Source: Croceitalea rosinachiae (lineage in GTDB: Bacteria > Bacteroidota > Bacteroidia > Flavobacteriales > Flavobacteriaceae). Taken from it: 64,000 nt of DNA. Location: the NCBI RefSeq assembly GCF_031846445.1, contig NZ_JAVRHR010000002.1:310001-374000 (forward strand), written 5' to 3'. Of this stretch, positions 25,698-34,472 are shown one piece after another (within the stretch, counting starts at the first letter, position 1; every line of letters begins with the position of its first letter). The position numbers and the translations under genes are program-made. Below the pieces are notes generated by a model. The model made no database searches. It was given only the letters and a program-made list of their open reading frames with translations, and was not told the origin of the DNA.

Positions 25698-25741
25698 GGT
25701 TGCTTTTAGAATTGGTACTATAGCCAATTTTCAAAGCAACC
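25698..25741. repeat. Long imperfect inverted repeat between convergent genes
   Basis: GGTTGCTTTTAGAATTGG (25698-25715) pairs with CCAATTTTCAAAGCAACC (25724-25741): 18 positions with one mismatch and one G-T pair around an 8-nt loop. No T-run follows on either strand, so it is not a textbook terminator. It may still stop transcription from both sides or protect the 3' end. Confidence 0.7.
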
Positions 25742-25792
25742 GATTGTAAGTATGCGTTTCATATTAATAAAAAAGAAAAAAGATTCTAAGAA

Positions 25793-27487
25793 CTATTCCA
25801 TAAGTTCAAGCAAAGCTATATCAAAGTCATTTTCTAAAATCACTTTGTGGTTTTTTACCATAACTTCAGTATCAGAATAAGTGTCATAAAGTTTGGTGCC
25901 ATTTCCAAAGAAACCTTTTACCCAAAGCGATTTTTTCCCCTTTGGCAAGTTTAAGCCAACAACTACCTTGTCTTTATAGTCTCCGTTGAGATACATTCTA
26001 GAAAACACATATGGTGACTTTGCCAATCGCTTATGTTTTCCTGCACCTACGGCAGGATGGTTTGCACGAAACTGCCCTAATTTTTGCCAGTGTTTATGAA
26101 TCTTTTGAATTTCTGGAATGCTATCCAAGTCTTCCCAATTCATAAAAGAGCGTAAGGTAGCATCACCTTCAGTTCCCTCAATAATAAGAGGCCGTGAAGT
26201 TTCATCACCATAATAGACTTGTGAAGCCCCTGGTGTTAATAAAAGAACGTTGGCAGCGTAATAAGGTTTCTTACGTTCCTTGTCAAAAGGACTGCCGTCA
26301 TCATGCGATGTTAAATAATTTAAAACACTTTTTTCTTTTAGTTTGGTATTTAATAATCTATTGTACTTTTTAAAGATGAACTCATAATTTTTTTGTGCAT
26401 CATTTTTAAGTTCAAAATTGATGAGACTTTTAAATCCATGATCAAAAAAATCAATTTTCTTATCTCCAAAATCAAATAACTTACCTGTTGAAATACCATA
26501 GTTGTAAACTTCCCCGACCATATAAAAAGGATTGTCATCCAATATTTGGTCGGGATGCTTCTTTTTCCAAGTTTCAAAAGCGTAATCAGCCTCTTTCTTC
26601 AATTCCGACCATGCGTTTTCATTAACATGCTTTACGGTATCTACACGGAAACCATCTACACCAAATTCATGGATATAATCGGTCAGCCATTTGATAATAT
26701 AGAACCTAGGAGCTCTTGGATATCCCGTTCGTTCAAAAAACAGATTTAACTCATCAAGCTCTTGACTTAATCGACCTTCTTCTTTCCATTTTGCTAATAG
26801 AGCATCGGGTAATTCAACAGCTTCGTCAGACTCGGTCAAAATATCGGGTAAATTGGCTACTAATGTACAGGCCGTTGTGTTTTCATAGGTGGTAAATTCA
26901 CAAGTAGGGTCGGTACGGACCCATTCTTTTGGCCAAACTGGGTCTATTTCTGTTACTGGCCCTGTGTGGTTAAGTACCACATCTAATAGCACACGAATTC
27001 CTTTAGAATGTGCTTTTTTTACTAAATCTTCAAGGTCTTTACGTGTTCCAAAGTTTGGGTCAATCGATGTCCAATCTTTTGCCCAATAACCATGATATGC
27101 ATACGTATTACCGGTACCTTCATTGGTGGAACCATGAACTTGTTCAACTACAGGTGTAAACCAAATGGCATTAATACCCAAATCAGTAAAATAACCTTCA
27201 TCAATTTTTTGGGATATTCCGGCAATGTCGCCACCTTCAAACCCTCTTAAAACAGCTGTGGAATCCGTTTGATTAAAATGAACTTCTTTTTCTGGATTAC
27301 CTTTATTAAAACGGTCAGTGAGTAAAAAGTAAATATTAGCTCCCTCCCAATAGAAGGGAACATCTTTTTTGACCTCATTCTCTGGTGTTACAACAGCAAC
27401 TTCTTCATTTTGGGTAACATCTTTTTTCACTTTTTTACAGCCAAAAAAAAAGGTCAATATCGACATAGCGATAAGTAGTTTTTTCAT
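25793..27487 (-). CDS. Alpha-amylase family (GH13) lipoprotein
   Basis: 564 residues. The leader ends in a lipobox (FFFGC, Cys17 area) followed by KKVKKDVTQNEE, so the enzyme is an envelope lipoprotein. The GH13 barrel is complete: region I DVVLNHTG, region II GFRVDTVKHV with nucleophile Asp283, region III MVGEV with acid/base Glu326, and region IV SHDDGS with Asp396. An insertion between the third strand and region II (Asp/Thr/Cys rich) resembles domain B. A short C-terminal sheet domain closes it. It should cleave alpha-glucans such as starch or glycogen at the cell surface or in the periplasm. It is not in a recognisable polysaccharide-use locus. Confidence 0.94.
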   Translation of the reverse strand: MKKLLIAMSILTFFFGCKKVKKDVTQNEEVAVVTPENEVKKDVPFYWEGANIYFLLTDRFNKGNPEKEVHFNQTDSTAVLRGFEGGDIAGISQKIDEGYFTDLGINAIWFTPVVEQVHGSTNEGTGNTYAYHGYWAKDWTSIDPNFGTRKDLEDLVKKAHSKGIRVLLDVVLNHTGPVTEIDPVWPKEWVRTDPTCEFTTYENTTACTLVANLPDILTESDEAVELPDALLAKWKEEGRLSQELDELNLFFERTGYPRAPRFYIIKWLTDYIHEFGVDGFRVDTVKHVNENAWSELKKEADYAFETWKKKHPDQILDDNPFYMVGEVYNYGISTGKLFDFGDKKIDFFDHGFKSLINFELKNDAQKNYEFIFKKYNRLLNTKLKEKSVLNYLTSHDDGSPFDKERKKPYYAANVLLLTPGASQVYYGDETSRPLIIEGTEGDATLRSFMNWEDLDSIPEIQKIHKHWQKLGQFRANHPAVGAGKHKRLAKSPYVFSRMYLNGDYKDKVVVGLNLPKGKKSLWVKGFFGNGTKLYDTYSDTEVMVKNHKVILENDFDIALLELME

Positions 27488-27601
27488 CTTTGAGGAATTT
27501 GTCTAAAACTATAAAATGCATGTCAGAATATAAAATTTATTTCCTTAGACTAAAATTTAATGAAAACACTATAATTTATTGACTATTTGAGGATAAGCCA
27601 A

Positions 27602-28378
27602 CTATTTCCTATTCAGTACCTTATATTCTTCATAACAACTACTGATGGCATCTAATATTTGCAGGTCATTGGCAGTCTGTATAAATGATTTAGAATAGTT
27701 ACAGTTGTTCAAGATGTCTTCAATATCCATTTTTTCCAATTGAAGCAATTGAATAAGTGTCTCGCGGTCAAACTTAGAAGCTAATAAATCCCTAATATCA
27801 TCATCTTCTTTCATCTGTCTCAGCTTTCGCATTTGTTTTGGTTTTTTACCAAATAAATTGCGCAATAAATCTGCAGGATTAAGTATAGCACCCAATACTT
27901 TGGTTACCGCACTAGGGTTTTTATTGCCAGCTTCATAACTTTTGTTGAGTCCTGATATACTATACTGATAGGAGGTATTAATGGGTAGGTTTTTGACATC
28001 AATTTCTAAAAAACCAGTCAATTGATAGGGTCTTACGATAACTTCCTCCAGGGCATAAGCAAGTTCTGTCAATGAGATTTTAGTATCTTCAAATTTGAAC
28101 ATGTCATTGGTTACTCTAACCTTTTGGGGTTTAAATCCTAAATAAGTTAAGTACAAGGTGTCATTAACAGCTGCATTAATAGCAAATTTTCCATCTTGAT
28201 TTGTAATTGTACCTTTTACTTGATTTAAATTGATTACGTGCACACTTTCAAGGGGAAAGTTGGTTTGCGCATTAATGACTGTAGCCCTAAACTCTTGAAT
28301 TATTTGAGAATTTTCTTCGTTTTGCGAAATACCTAAAGCACTAAAAAGTGCAAAAACAAAGGGTAAAAGTCTCTTCAT
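27602..28378 (-). CDS. Exported protein with carboxypeptidase-regulatory-like domain
   Basis: 258 residues from ATG 28378 (a longer frame to 28420 would put 14 residues before the signal peptide). Signal peptide ends LGISQ. Residues about 25-105 form a CarboxypepD_reg-like beta sandwich (FRATVINAQTNFPLESVHVI, GTITNQDGKFAINAAVNDTL, LTYLGFKPQ), as found at the N termini of TonB receptors, but no barrel follows. The remainder is helical and charged (KKPKQMRKLRQMKEDDDIRD, LLQLEKMDIEDILNNC). It is a common Flavobacterial type with no known function, perhaps an envelope adaptor. It lies 76 bp after deaD on the same strand. Confidence 0.83.
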   Translation of the reverse strand: MKRLLPFVFALFSALGISQNEENSQIIQEFRATVINAQTNFPLESVHVINLNQVKGTITNQDGKFAINAAVNDTLYLTYLGFKPQKVRVTNDMFKFEDTKISLTELAYALEEVIVRPYQLTGFLEIDVKNLPINTSYQYSISGLNKSYEAGNKNPSAVTKVLGAILNPADLLRNLFGKKPKQMRKLRQMKEDDDIRDLLASKFDRETLIQLLQLEKMDIEDILNNCNYSKSFIQTANDLQILDAISSCYEEYKVLNRK

Positions 28379-28454
28379 GAAGCAATTTTCTATTCTAAAA
28401 ATACAAAACAAAGAAAACAAAATGGCTATCCCTCATGATTTGGGAACATCTTAA

Positions 28455-30227
28455 CTAATAAAATCCAGGTTTTCTTTTTCCCTTTGGCTTTCTTGACCCA
28501 CCGGAGCTTCCTCTTCCGCCTTTGAAAGAAGAATTGCGATCTCTTCTTCCACCACCTCTATTACGGTCTCTTCTTCCGCCACCTCCACGGCCGCCACGAC
28601 TTCCCCCTGGACTTTTAGATACTTCTACATTTACAAAACGTCCGTCTACTTTAAAGTCTGAAAAGGTTTCTAAAATAAGTGGGGTAAACTTAGCTTCGGT
28701 ATTAAAAAATGAAAAAGTATCTTTTGTATCAACTTTGTATATATCGTCTTTATCAAGACCTAAAGTATCCCTTAAAAAGTCTTTGAGCGACATCCAATCA
28801 TAATTATCACGCTCACCTACATTAATAAAATAGCGTACAGAACCATCTTTGGGTAATTCACCGGATTCAGACCTTGAGCCACGCTCTCTTTTGTTGGATC
28901 TATCATCAGAATTTAAGTCTCTGGTCTTATTGTAATAATTGAAAAAGCGAGTGAATTCAACTGAAACTATTTTTTTGATAAGTTCATCACGATCAATACC
29001 ATGCAGAACGTCATTAATAGCCGGTAAGTAAACATTGACATCTTCATTGACTTTCGTATCCTTTATTTTATTTACTAGATGGTATAGCTGTATTTCACAA
29101 ATCTGGATTCCAGTAGGAATTTTTACTTCAAGAAAGTCTTGTTTTATTTTCCGTTCAATGGCATTTATCTTGCGGAGTTCACTACGAGTGACAATAACCA
29201 TAGAAATACCTGATTTTCCTGCTCTACCGGTACGACCGCTTCTATGCGTGTAGGTTTCAATTTCATCAGGTAATTGGTAGTTAATAACATGGGTAATATC
29301 ATCAACATCAATACCTCTTGCTGCTACATCTGTAGCTACAAGCATCTGTATCTGTTTTTTGCGAAAAGAGTTCATGACCAAATCACGCTGGTTTTGGCTC
29401 AAATCACCATGTAGCGCACCTGCGTTATAACCATCTTCAATTAATTTTTCGGCCACACGTTGCGTATCACGCTTGGTACGACAAAAAACAACGGAGAAGA
29501 TTCCAGGATTGGCATCTGCCAGTCTTTTCAAAGCCGGATAGCGATCTCGTCCACTGACCACATAGTACTCATGTTGAACAGTGCTCGCTCCAGCATTTTT
29601 TGCACCAACTGTAATCTCTTGTGGGCTGTGCATGAATTTTTTGGCAATCGTAGAAACTTCTTTTGGCATGGTCGCCGAGAATAGCCAAGTCGATTTTTCT
29701 TTGGGAGTATTGGAGAGAATATCTTTAATATCCTCGAAGAAGCCCATATTCAACATCTCATCCGCTTCATCAAGAATACAGTAATCAATTTTGGAAATAT
29801 CAACGAGTCCTCTACCAATCATATCTTTCATACGACCCGGTGTGGCAACCACTATTTGCGCACCTCTTTTGATTTGGCGTGCCTGATCTGTAATACTTGC
29901 TCCACCGTAGATAGCAACGATATTTACTCCTTTTTCATATTTTGAGTACAGTTGCATTTCATTGGTGATTTGCAGACATAGCTCACGAGTGGGGGATAGT
30001 ATTAAACCTTGTGTGGTTCTACTTGCTGAATCTATTTTTTGAATTAGCGGAAAGCCAAAAGCTGCAGTTTTACCTGTACCTGTTTGTGCTAGGGCAACTA
30101 AATCAGTTTCGTTTTCCAGTAAAATTGGGATAGCTTTTTCTTGTACTTCGGATGGATTTTTAAACCCTAAATCTGCAACGGCAGACAATAAGGACTTTTG
30201 CAGTCCTAAACTTTCAAATTTTGACAT
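28455..30227 (-). CDS. deaD: DEAD-box ATP-dependent RNA helicase (DeaD/CsdA-type)
   Basis: 590 residues. Helicase core: Q-motif region, Walker A AQTGTGKT, PTRELCLQ, DEADEMLNMGF, SAT, then the second lobe with HGDLSQNQRD, ATDVAARGIDV and HRSGRTGRAG. A DbpA-type RNA-binding domain follows (around VRYFINVGERDNYDW). The tail of about 35 residues is rich in Arg-Gly (GGRGGGGRRDRNRGGGRRDR) and should bind RNA unspecifically. Such helicases aid ribosome assembly and RNA decay, especially in the cold. The gene has its own promoter and an unusual leader of about 100 nt containing a short GC-rich reading frame. Confidence 0.96.
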   Translation of the reverse strand: MSKFESLGLQKSLLSAVADLGFKNPSEVQEKAIPILLENETDLVALAQTGTGKTAAFGFPLIQKIDSASRTTQGLILSPTRELCLQITNEMQLYSKYEKGVNIVAIYGGASITDQARQIKRGAQIVVATPGRMKDMIGRGLVDISKIDYCILDEADEMLNMGFFEDIKDILSNTPKEKSTWLFSATMPKEVSTIAKKFMHSPQEITVGAKNAGASTVQHEYYVVSGRDRYPALKRLADANPGIFSVVFCRTKRDTQRVAEKLIEDGYNAGALHGDLSQNQRDLVMNSFRKKQIQMLVATDVAARGIDVDDITHVINYQLPDEIETYTHRSGRTGRAGKSGISMVIVTRSELRKINAIERKIKQDFLEVKIPTGIQICEIQLYHLVNKIKDTKVNEDVNVYLPAINDVLHGIDRDELIKKIVSVEFTRFFNYYNKTRDLNSDDRSNKRERGSRSESGELPKDGSVRYFINVGERDNYDWMSLKDFLRDTLGLDKDDIYKVDTKDTFSFFNTEAKFTPLILETFSDFKVDGRFVNVEVSKSPGGSRGGRGGGGRRDRNRGGGRRDRNSSFKGGRGSSGGSRKPKGKRKPGFY

Positions 30228-30341
30228 GTATGTTTATAAGTATTCGCAAATATGTGTGTTGCATAGAGCGATTCTGACTTATAAACCCTTGCTCAGCGCA
30301 GCACCTGCCATACCGGCGGCGTTAATTAAGGGGCAAAGGTA
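30228..30341 (-). promoter_or_regulatory. deaD promoter and long leader with a 10-codon reading frame
   Basis: On the - strand a -7 box TACCTTTG lies at 30341-30334, so transcription should begin near 30328 and leave a leader of about 100 nt. The leader opens with a GC-rich block unlike its surroundings, containing ATG at 30311 and a reading frame for MAGAALSKGL ending with TAA at 30279. The deaD ATG follows about 50 nt later. Long leaders are known to control cold-shock helicases in other bacteria; attenuation or translation-coupled control here is inference. The -33 element is not convincing. Confidence 0.5.
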
Positions 30342-30394
30342 CTGCTAATTATTTACGTGACAGTACCAATTATAGATTACTTCATTTCAGGCAC

Positions 30395-30970
30395 TTATAG
30401 CGCTGAAAGAAAGGTAATCAGCTTTTGGATGGCAAGGCCGCGATGACTAATTTTATTTTTGACAGATAACGGCAATTCGGCAAAAGTTTTTTCATAACCA
30501 TCTGGAATGAAAATAGGGTCGTATCCAAAACCCTTATTTCCTTGTTTTTTATACGTTATTTGACCATTTACAATGCCCTTAAAAAAATGGGTTTCTTCAT
30601 TTATATTTAACGCGATTACCGTTTTAAAATGAGCATTGCGATTTAAAACTTGGTCAAGCTCTGATAAAAGTTTATCCATATTGTCATTGGCATCCTTTTG
30701 TTGACCCCCATATCTAGCGGTATAGACCCCTGGGGCTCCATTTAAAGCCTCGACCAAGAGGCCAGTATCATCTGAAAAACACGGATAGCCATAATTTTTG
30801 GTCACAAAGTCAGCTTTTAGTTGAGCGTTTTCTTCAAGTGTTTTCCCTGTTTCTCGAATTTCATCGTGACAACCAATCATTTCCAATGAGACCAATTCAA
30901 TAGGTTCTGGTATTAGAAGCTTTACTTCTTTAAACTTATTGGTGTTGTGTGTAGCAAAAACAAGTTTCAT
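30395..30970 (-). CDS. rdgB: Non-canonical purine NTP pyrophosphatase (RdgB/HAM1)
   Basis: 191 residues. Hydrolyses ITP, dITP and XTP to monophosphates, keeping deaminated purines out of DNA and RNA. The N-terminal FATHNTNKFKEVK is the nucleotide-binding SxNxxK-type motif, CFSDDTGLLVEALNGAPGVY holds the metal-binding acidic pair, GFGYDPIF and the C-terminal KNKISHRGLA complete the signature set. The length is normal. It is the upstream neighbour of deaD on the same strand, but the deaD promoter lies between them. Confidence 0.96.
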   Translation of the reverse strand: MKLVFATHNTNKFKEVKLLIPEPIELVSLEMIGCHDEIRETGKTLEENAQLKADFVTKNYGYPCFSDDTGLLVEALNGAPGVYTARYGGQQKDANDNMDKLLSELDQVLNRNAHFKTVIALNINEETHFFKGIVNGQITYKKQGNKGFGYDPIFIPDGYEKTFAELPLSVKNKISHRGLAIQKLITFLSAL

Positions 30971-31015
30971 TTTGATCCAACAAAATTTGAAAGCTAATGT
31001 AGTATTTTAGCCGTT

Positions 31016-31468
31016 ATGAATATAAAAGTACCGCCACCAATTGTAATGTTTGTTTTTGGGGGATTGATGTATGGACTTGATGCTTTTTTACCTGTAGGGG
31101 AATTTGATTTTTTTGGACGAAGAGAGCTTCAATATTTTGCTTGGAGCCTAGCTGCTTTTTTAATGTTGATGGCCTTTTGGAAATTTCGCAAAGCTAGAAC
31201 TACTACAAACCCTATCGAACCCTTAAAAGCCAAAAAATTGGTCATCAATGGTATTTATAAGTATACCAGAAACCCAATGTATTTGGCCATGTTGTTGATT
31301 TTAATCGGTTTTGGCCTAAAACTCGGTAATGCATTTAATACAATTACGGCCGCAGCCTTTGTGTATTATATGAATCATTTTCAAATTAGAAGAGAAGAAG
31401 AGGCTCTAACTAAATTATTTGGAAAAGAATACCGATTGTATTTGAAAGCTACTAGAAGGTGGTTTTAA
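31016..31468 (+). CDS. Isoprenylcysteine-methyltransferase-like membrane methyltransferase
   Basis: 150 residues, with four hydrophobic segments. The C-terminal half carries the signature of the ICMT/phospholipid N-methyltransferase superfamily: GIYKYTRNPMYLAMLLILIG (SAM-binding R-N-P-M-Y), then RREEEALTKLFGKEYRLYL, where the Glu pair and late Tyr are conserved. It should methylate a small or lipid substrate at the inner membrane with S-adenosylmethionine; the substrate cannot be read from sequence. The next gene begins 18 nt further on and may be co-transcribed. Confidence 0.88.
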   Translation: MNIKVPPPIVMFVFGGLMYGLDAFLPVGEFDFFGRRELQYFAWSLAAFLMLMAFWKFRKARTTTNPIEPLKAKKLVINGIYKYTRNPMYLAMLLILIGFGLKLGNAFNTITAAAFVYYMNHFQIRREEEALTKLFGKEYRLYLKATRRWF

Positions 31469-31486
31469 TGTCTAAAAATAAAAATT

Positions 31487-32281
31487 TTGAGAAAACTAGG
31501 ATTTCTTTTTTTATTTATTCATTTAATTGTATCTAAGCAATTAGCAACTGCCCAAACCAATTATTTGACCTCTTTTGATGGGGTTAAGATTGCTTATTCG
31601 ATTGAAGGGAAAGGAGCACCAATACTTTTGATTCATGGCTTCATACAAAACGGGAAGTCATGGCATAAGACAGAATTGAAAAAAGCATTATTGGCAAATG
31701 GTTATCAAGTCATTATTCCTGATTTGCGTGGCAATGGAGATTCTGATAAACCCCAAAAGGATGAAAGCTACGCTGATGATGTAGAAGTCAAAGATTTGAT
31801 ATTGTTAATGGATAATTTAAAAATTAGAAAATATAGTGCCGTTGGCTACTCTCGTGGTAGTATTGTATTGGCTAAACTCTTAATCCAAGATAACCGAATT
31901 ACAAAAGCAGTTTTGGGAGGAATGGGTATTGATTTTACCGACCCCAATTGGGATAGAAAACATATGTTTGCAGCAGCTTTTGCTGGGAAAGTGAATGAAT
32001 TGACTGAAGGAGCTGTAGCGTATGCCACTTCTATAAATGCCGACTTTCGCTCACTTCATTTACAACAGAAATTTCAACCCGTTACAACTGTTAGTGAATT
32101 GGCCGAATTAAAATTAAATGTGCTTGTTATAGCTGGAGATGAGGATTTGGAAAACGGGGATCCAGAAGAATTACAAAAAGCTATTCCGGGAGCAGTTTTA
32201 AAATTAGTTCTAGGCAATCATAACGAAACTTATAAAACAGTAGCTTTTTCAAAAGAGGTAGCAGATTTTATTGAAGATTGA
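31487..32281 (+). CDS. Exported alpha/beta hydrolase
   Basis: 264 residues from a TTG start at 31487, chosen because it yields a clean signal peptide (MRKLGFLFLFIHLIVSKQL, cleavage near ATAQ); no ATG is available in this frame upstream of the mature domain. Hydrolase features are ILLIHGFIQNGKSW (oxyanion loop HGF), PDLRGNGDSDKP, the nucleophile elbow GYSRGS with Ser, an acid in VIAGDEDLENG, and a C-terminal GNHNET with the His. The elbow GYSRGS differs from the common GxSxG only in keeping Arg next to the Ser. The substrate is unknown, perhaps an ester in the periplasm. Confidence 0.88.
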   Translation: MRKLGFLFLFIHLIVSKQLATAQTNYLTSFDGVKIAYSIEGKGAPILLIHGFIQNGKSWHKTELKKALLANGYQVIIPDLRGNGDSDKPQKDESYADDVEVKDLILLMDNLKIRKYSAVGYSRGSIVLAKLLIQDNRITKAVLGGMGIDFTDPNWDRKHMFAAAFAGKVNELTEGAVAYATSINADFRSLHLQQKFQPVTTVSELAELKLNVLVIAGDEDLENGDPEELQKAIPGAVLKLVLGNHNETYKTVAFSKEVADFIED

Positions 32282-32392
32282 TTTCACCTGCTAGAAAATA
32301 TCATATCCTGAATTTTTTGACCATTTCTGTGATGATTTTATATCGATTTCGGATAAAAATGTTTTAAAACACCTTTTTTTCTTCACCATAAA

Positions 32393-32420
32393 TTGCCGAC
32401 CGATTTAATGTTTATTTTTG
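32393..32420 (+). promoter_or_regulatory. Promoter of the serB-serA fusion gene
   Basis: TTG at 32393-32395, a 17-bp spacer, then TATTTTTG at 32413-32420, which fits the Bacteroidota consensus TTG-N17-23-TAnnTTTG. The start codon is 20 nt downstream, giving a short leader of about 14 nt. Confidence 0.65.
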
Positions 32421-32440
32421 AAGCTTAAATTTTTTCAATA

Positions 32441-34333
32441 ATGGTTGAGACAGCTAGAAAATATGTCTTTGATTTTGATAGTACACTAACAAGTGTGGAA
32501 GCACTTGACGTTTTGGCAGAGATGACTTTAAATGGTAAGTCAAACAAAGATGCTGTTCTAACCGAAATTCAAGAGATTACTAATCTGGGAATTGATGGCG
32601 ATATTTCATTCACTGAGTCCTTAGAAAGAAGAATTCAACTGTTAAATGCCCATAAGACTGACTTGCCTAGTTTAGTAACTGAGCTAAGGCAAAAAATATC
32701 AAAATCTATTGAAGAGAATAAAGCTTTCTTTGAAAATTATGGAGATGTTATTTATGTGATATCATGTGGTTTTAAAGAGTTTATTGACCCAATTGTAGCA
32801 GAATATAATATTCCCTCAAAACGGGTTTATGCCAATACTTTTGAGTTTGATGATGATGGATATATTATTGGTTTTGACACTGCCAATGTACTTTCATCAC
32901 ATAATGGAAAGATAGAATGTCTTAAAAGCCTTAATTTAGAAGGTGAGGTACAGGTGATTGGTGATGGTTATAGTGATTATGTTATGCGTGAAGCGGGCAT
33001 TGCAGATAAATTTTTTGCTTATACAGAAAACGTACATCGTGAGAAAGCCGCCAACAATGCTGATTATATTACACCTAATTTAAATGAGTTTTTATTTGTG
33101 AATGATTTACCAAGAAAAATATCATACCCTAAAAATAGAATAAAGATTTTGTTGTTAGAGAATGTGCATCCTGATGCTTTTGATAACCTTTCAGAAGAAG
33201 GCTTTTCAGTCGAATTGGTAAAGCATGCTATACCTGAAGAAGAGTTGGTTGAACGAATTAAGGGGGTTCATGTATTGGGAATTCGTTCTAAAACCCAGGT
33301 GACCAAAAAAGTGTTGGAAGCAGCGGACCGCTTGTTGGTCGTAGGAGCCTTTTGTATTGGTACCACGCAAATCGATTTAGAAACTGCCAAGAAAAAAGGT
33401 GTAGTTGCTTTTAATGCACCATACAGCAACACACGGTCAGTAGTTGAGATGGCGTTGGGTCAAATTATTATGCTAAAGCGTAGCATTTTTGCGCGTAGTA
33501 CTGAAATTCATAATGGTAAATGGTTCAAGACTGCTTTAAATTCTCAAGAAGTTAGAGGTAAAAACCTTGGAATTGTTGGTTATGGAAATATAGGGAAACA
33601 GCTTTCCGTTTTAGCTGAAGCTATTGGTATGCGTGTTTATTATTATGATGTGTCAGATCGTTTGGCACTGGGTAATGCTACAAAATGCGCTACTTTAGAA
33701 GATTTGCTATCAGTTTCAGATGTAGTTACTTTACACATTGATGATAATAAAGCGAATAAGAATTTTATAGGCAAGCGCGAAATCAATCAAATGCGAGACG
33801 GTGCTATACTTATTAATTTATCACGAGGGTTTGTAGTTGATATTCCTACTTTAGTAGAAGCGCTTAAAAGTGGTAAACTGGGAGGGGCCGCGATTGATGT
33901 ATACCCTGAAGAACCAAGAAGCAATGGCGAATTTTATACCGAGTTACAAGGACTCGATAATGTAATTTTAACGCCTCATATTGGTGGTAGTACAGAAGAA
34001 GCACAGCGAGATATTGCGGATTTTGTACCTAATAAAATAATGGACTATATCAATTCAGGAAATACGGTTGATGCTGTTAACTTCCCAAATATAAGGTTGC
34101 CAAAACAGAACAACGCACATCGCTTTTTACACATACATAAAAATGTACCTGGGGTAATGGCTAAAATCAATGAAGTTTTAGCGAAATATGAGATGAATAT
34201 TACCGGGCAATACCTTTCTACCGATAGTGACGTTGGTTATGTAATCTCTGATTTGGATAAGGAATATAATAAAGATGTTATTAAGGCTTTGAAAAATGTG
34301 AAGAATACCATAAAGTTTAGAGTGCTCTATTAA
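32441..34333 (+). CDS. serA: Bifunctional phosphoserine phosphatase / D-3-phosphoglycerate dehydrogenase (SerB-SerA fusion)
   Basis: 630 residues joining two enzymes of serine synthesis. Residues 1-215 are a HAD phosphatase of the SerB type: nucleophile motif FDFDSTLTSVEALD (Asp at about 11), the cap helices, VISCGFKEFI, and GDGYSDYVMREAGI with the metal-binding Asp. Residues about 231-545 are phosphoglycerate dehydrogenase: VGAFCIGTTQIDL, NAD-binding GYGNIGKQL (380-388), INLSRGFVVDIPTL, and TPHIGGSTEEAQ with the catalytic His. The C-terminal 70 residues (HKNVPGVMAKINEVL…) are an ACT domain, usually the serine feedback site. Thus steps one and three are on one chain; the middle enzyme SerC is not in the window. 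Preceded by a good promoter. Confidence 0.93.
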   Translation: MVETARKYVFDFDSTLTSVEALDVLAEMTLNGKSNKDAVLTEIQEITNLGIDGDISFTESLERRIQLLNAHKTDLPSLVTELRQKISKSIEENKAFFENYGDVIYVISCGFKEFIDPIVAEYNIPSKRVYANTFEFDDDGYIIGFDTANVLSSHNGKIECLKSLNLEGEVQVIGDGYSDYVMREAGIADKFFAYTENVHREKAANNADYITPNLNEFLFVNDLPRKISYPKNRIKILLLENVHPDAFDNLSEEGFSVELVKHAIPEEELVERIKGVHVLGIRSKTQVTKKVLEAADRLLVVGAFCIGTTQIDLETAKKKGVVAFNAPYSNTRSVVEMALGQIIMLKRSIFARSTEIHNGKWFKTALNSQEVRGKNLGIVGYGNIGKQLSVLAEAIGMRVYYYDVSDRLALGNATKCATLEDLLSVSDVVTLHIDDNKANKNFIGKREINQMRDGAILINLSRGFVVDIPTLVEALKSGKLGGAAIDVYPEEPRSNGEFYTELQGLDNVILTPHIGGSTEEAQRDIADFVPNKIMDYINSGNTVDAVNFPNIRLPKQNNAHRFLHIHKNVPGVMAKINEVLAKYEMNITGQYLSTDSDVGYVISDLDKEYNKDVIKALKNVKNTIKFRVLY

Positions 34334-34472
34334 TAACATGCTTCATATATTGAACAAACAAGTAATCTGAGCTTTCACAAGCAAATAGTACTCTTTGACA
34401 ACATTTTTAGTTTTAGACATTTTTTTCACCTTAAATTGTAAGATAATTCTTAATATTTAAAGAAACTTACAG

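Noticed and set aside
28522..28803. 93-codon + strand frame rich in Pro/Leu/Arg opposite the helicase 3' end
   Set aside because: It is the antisense of the Arg-Gly tail of deaD; the composition follows from that repeat, and no start signal or family match supports it.
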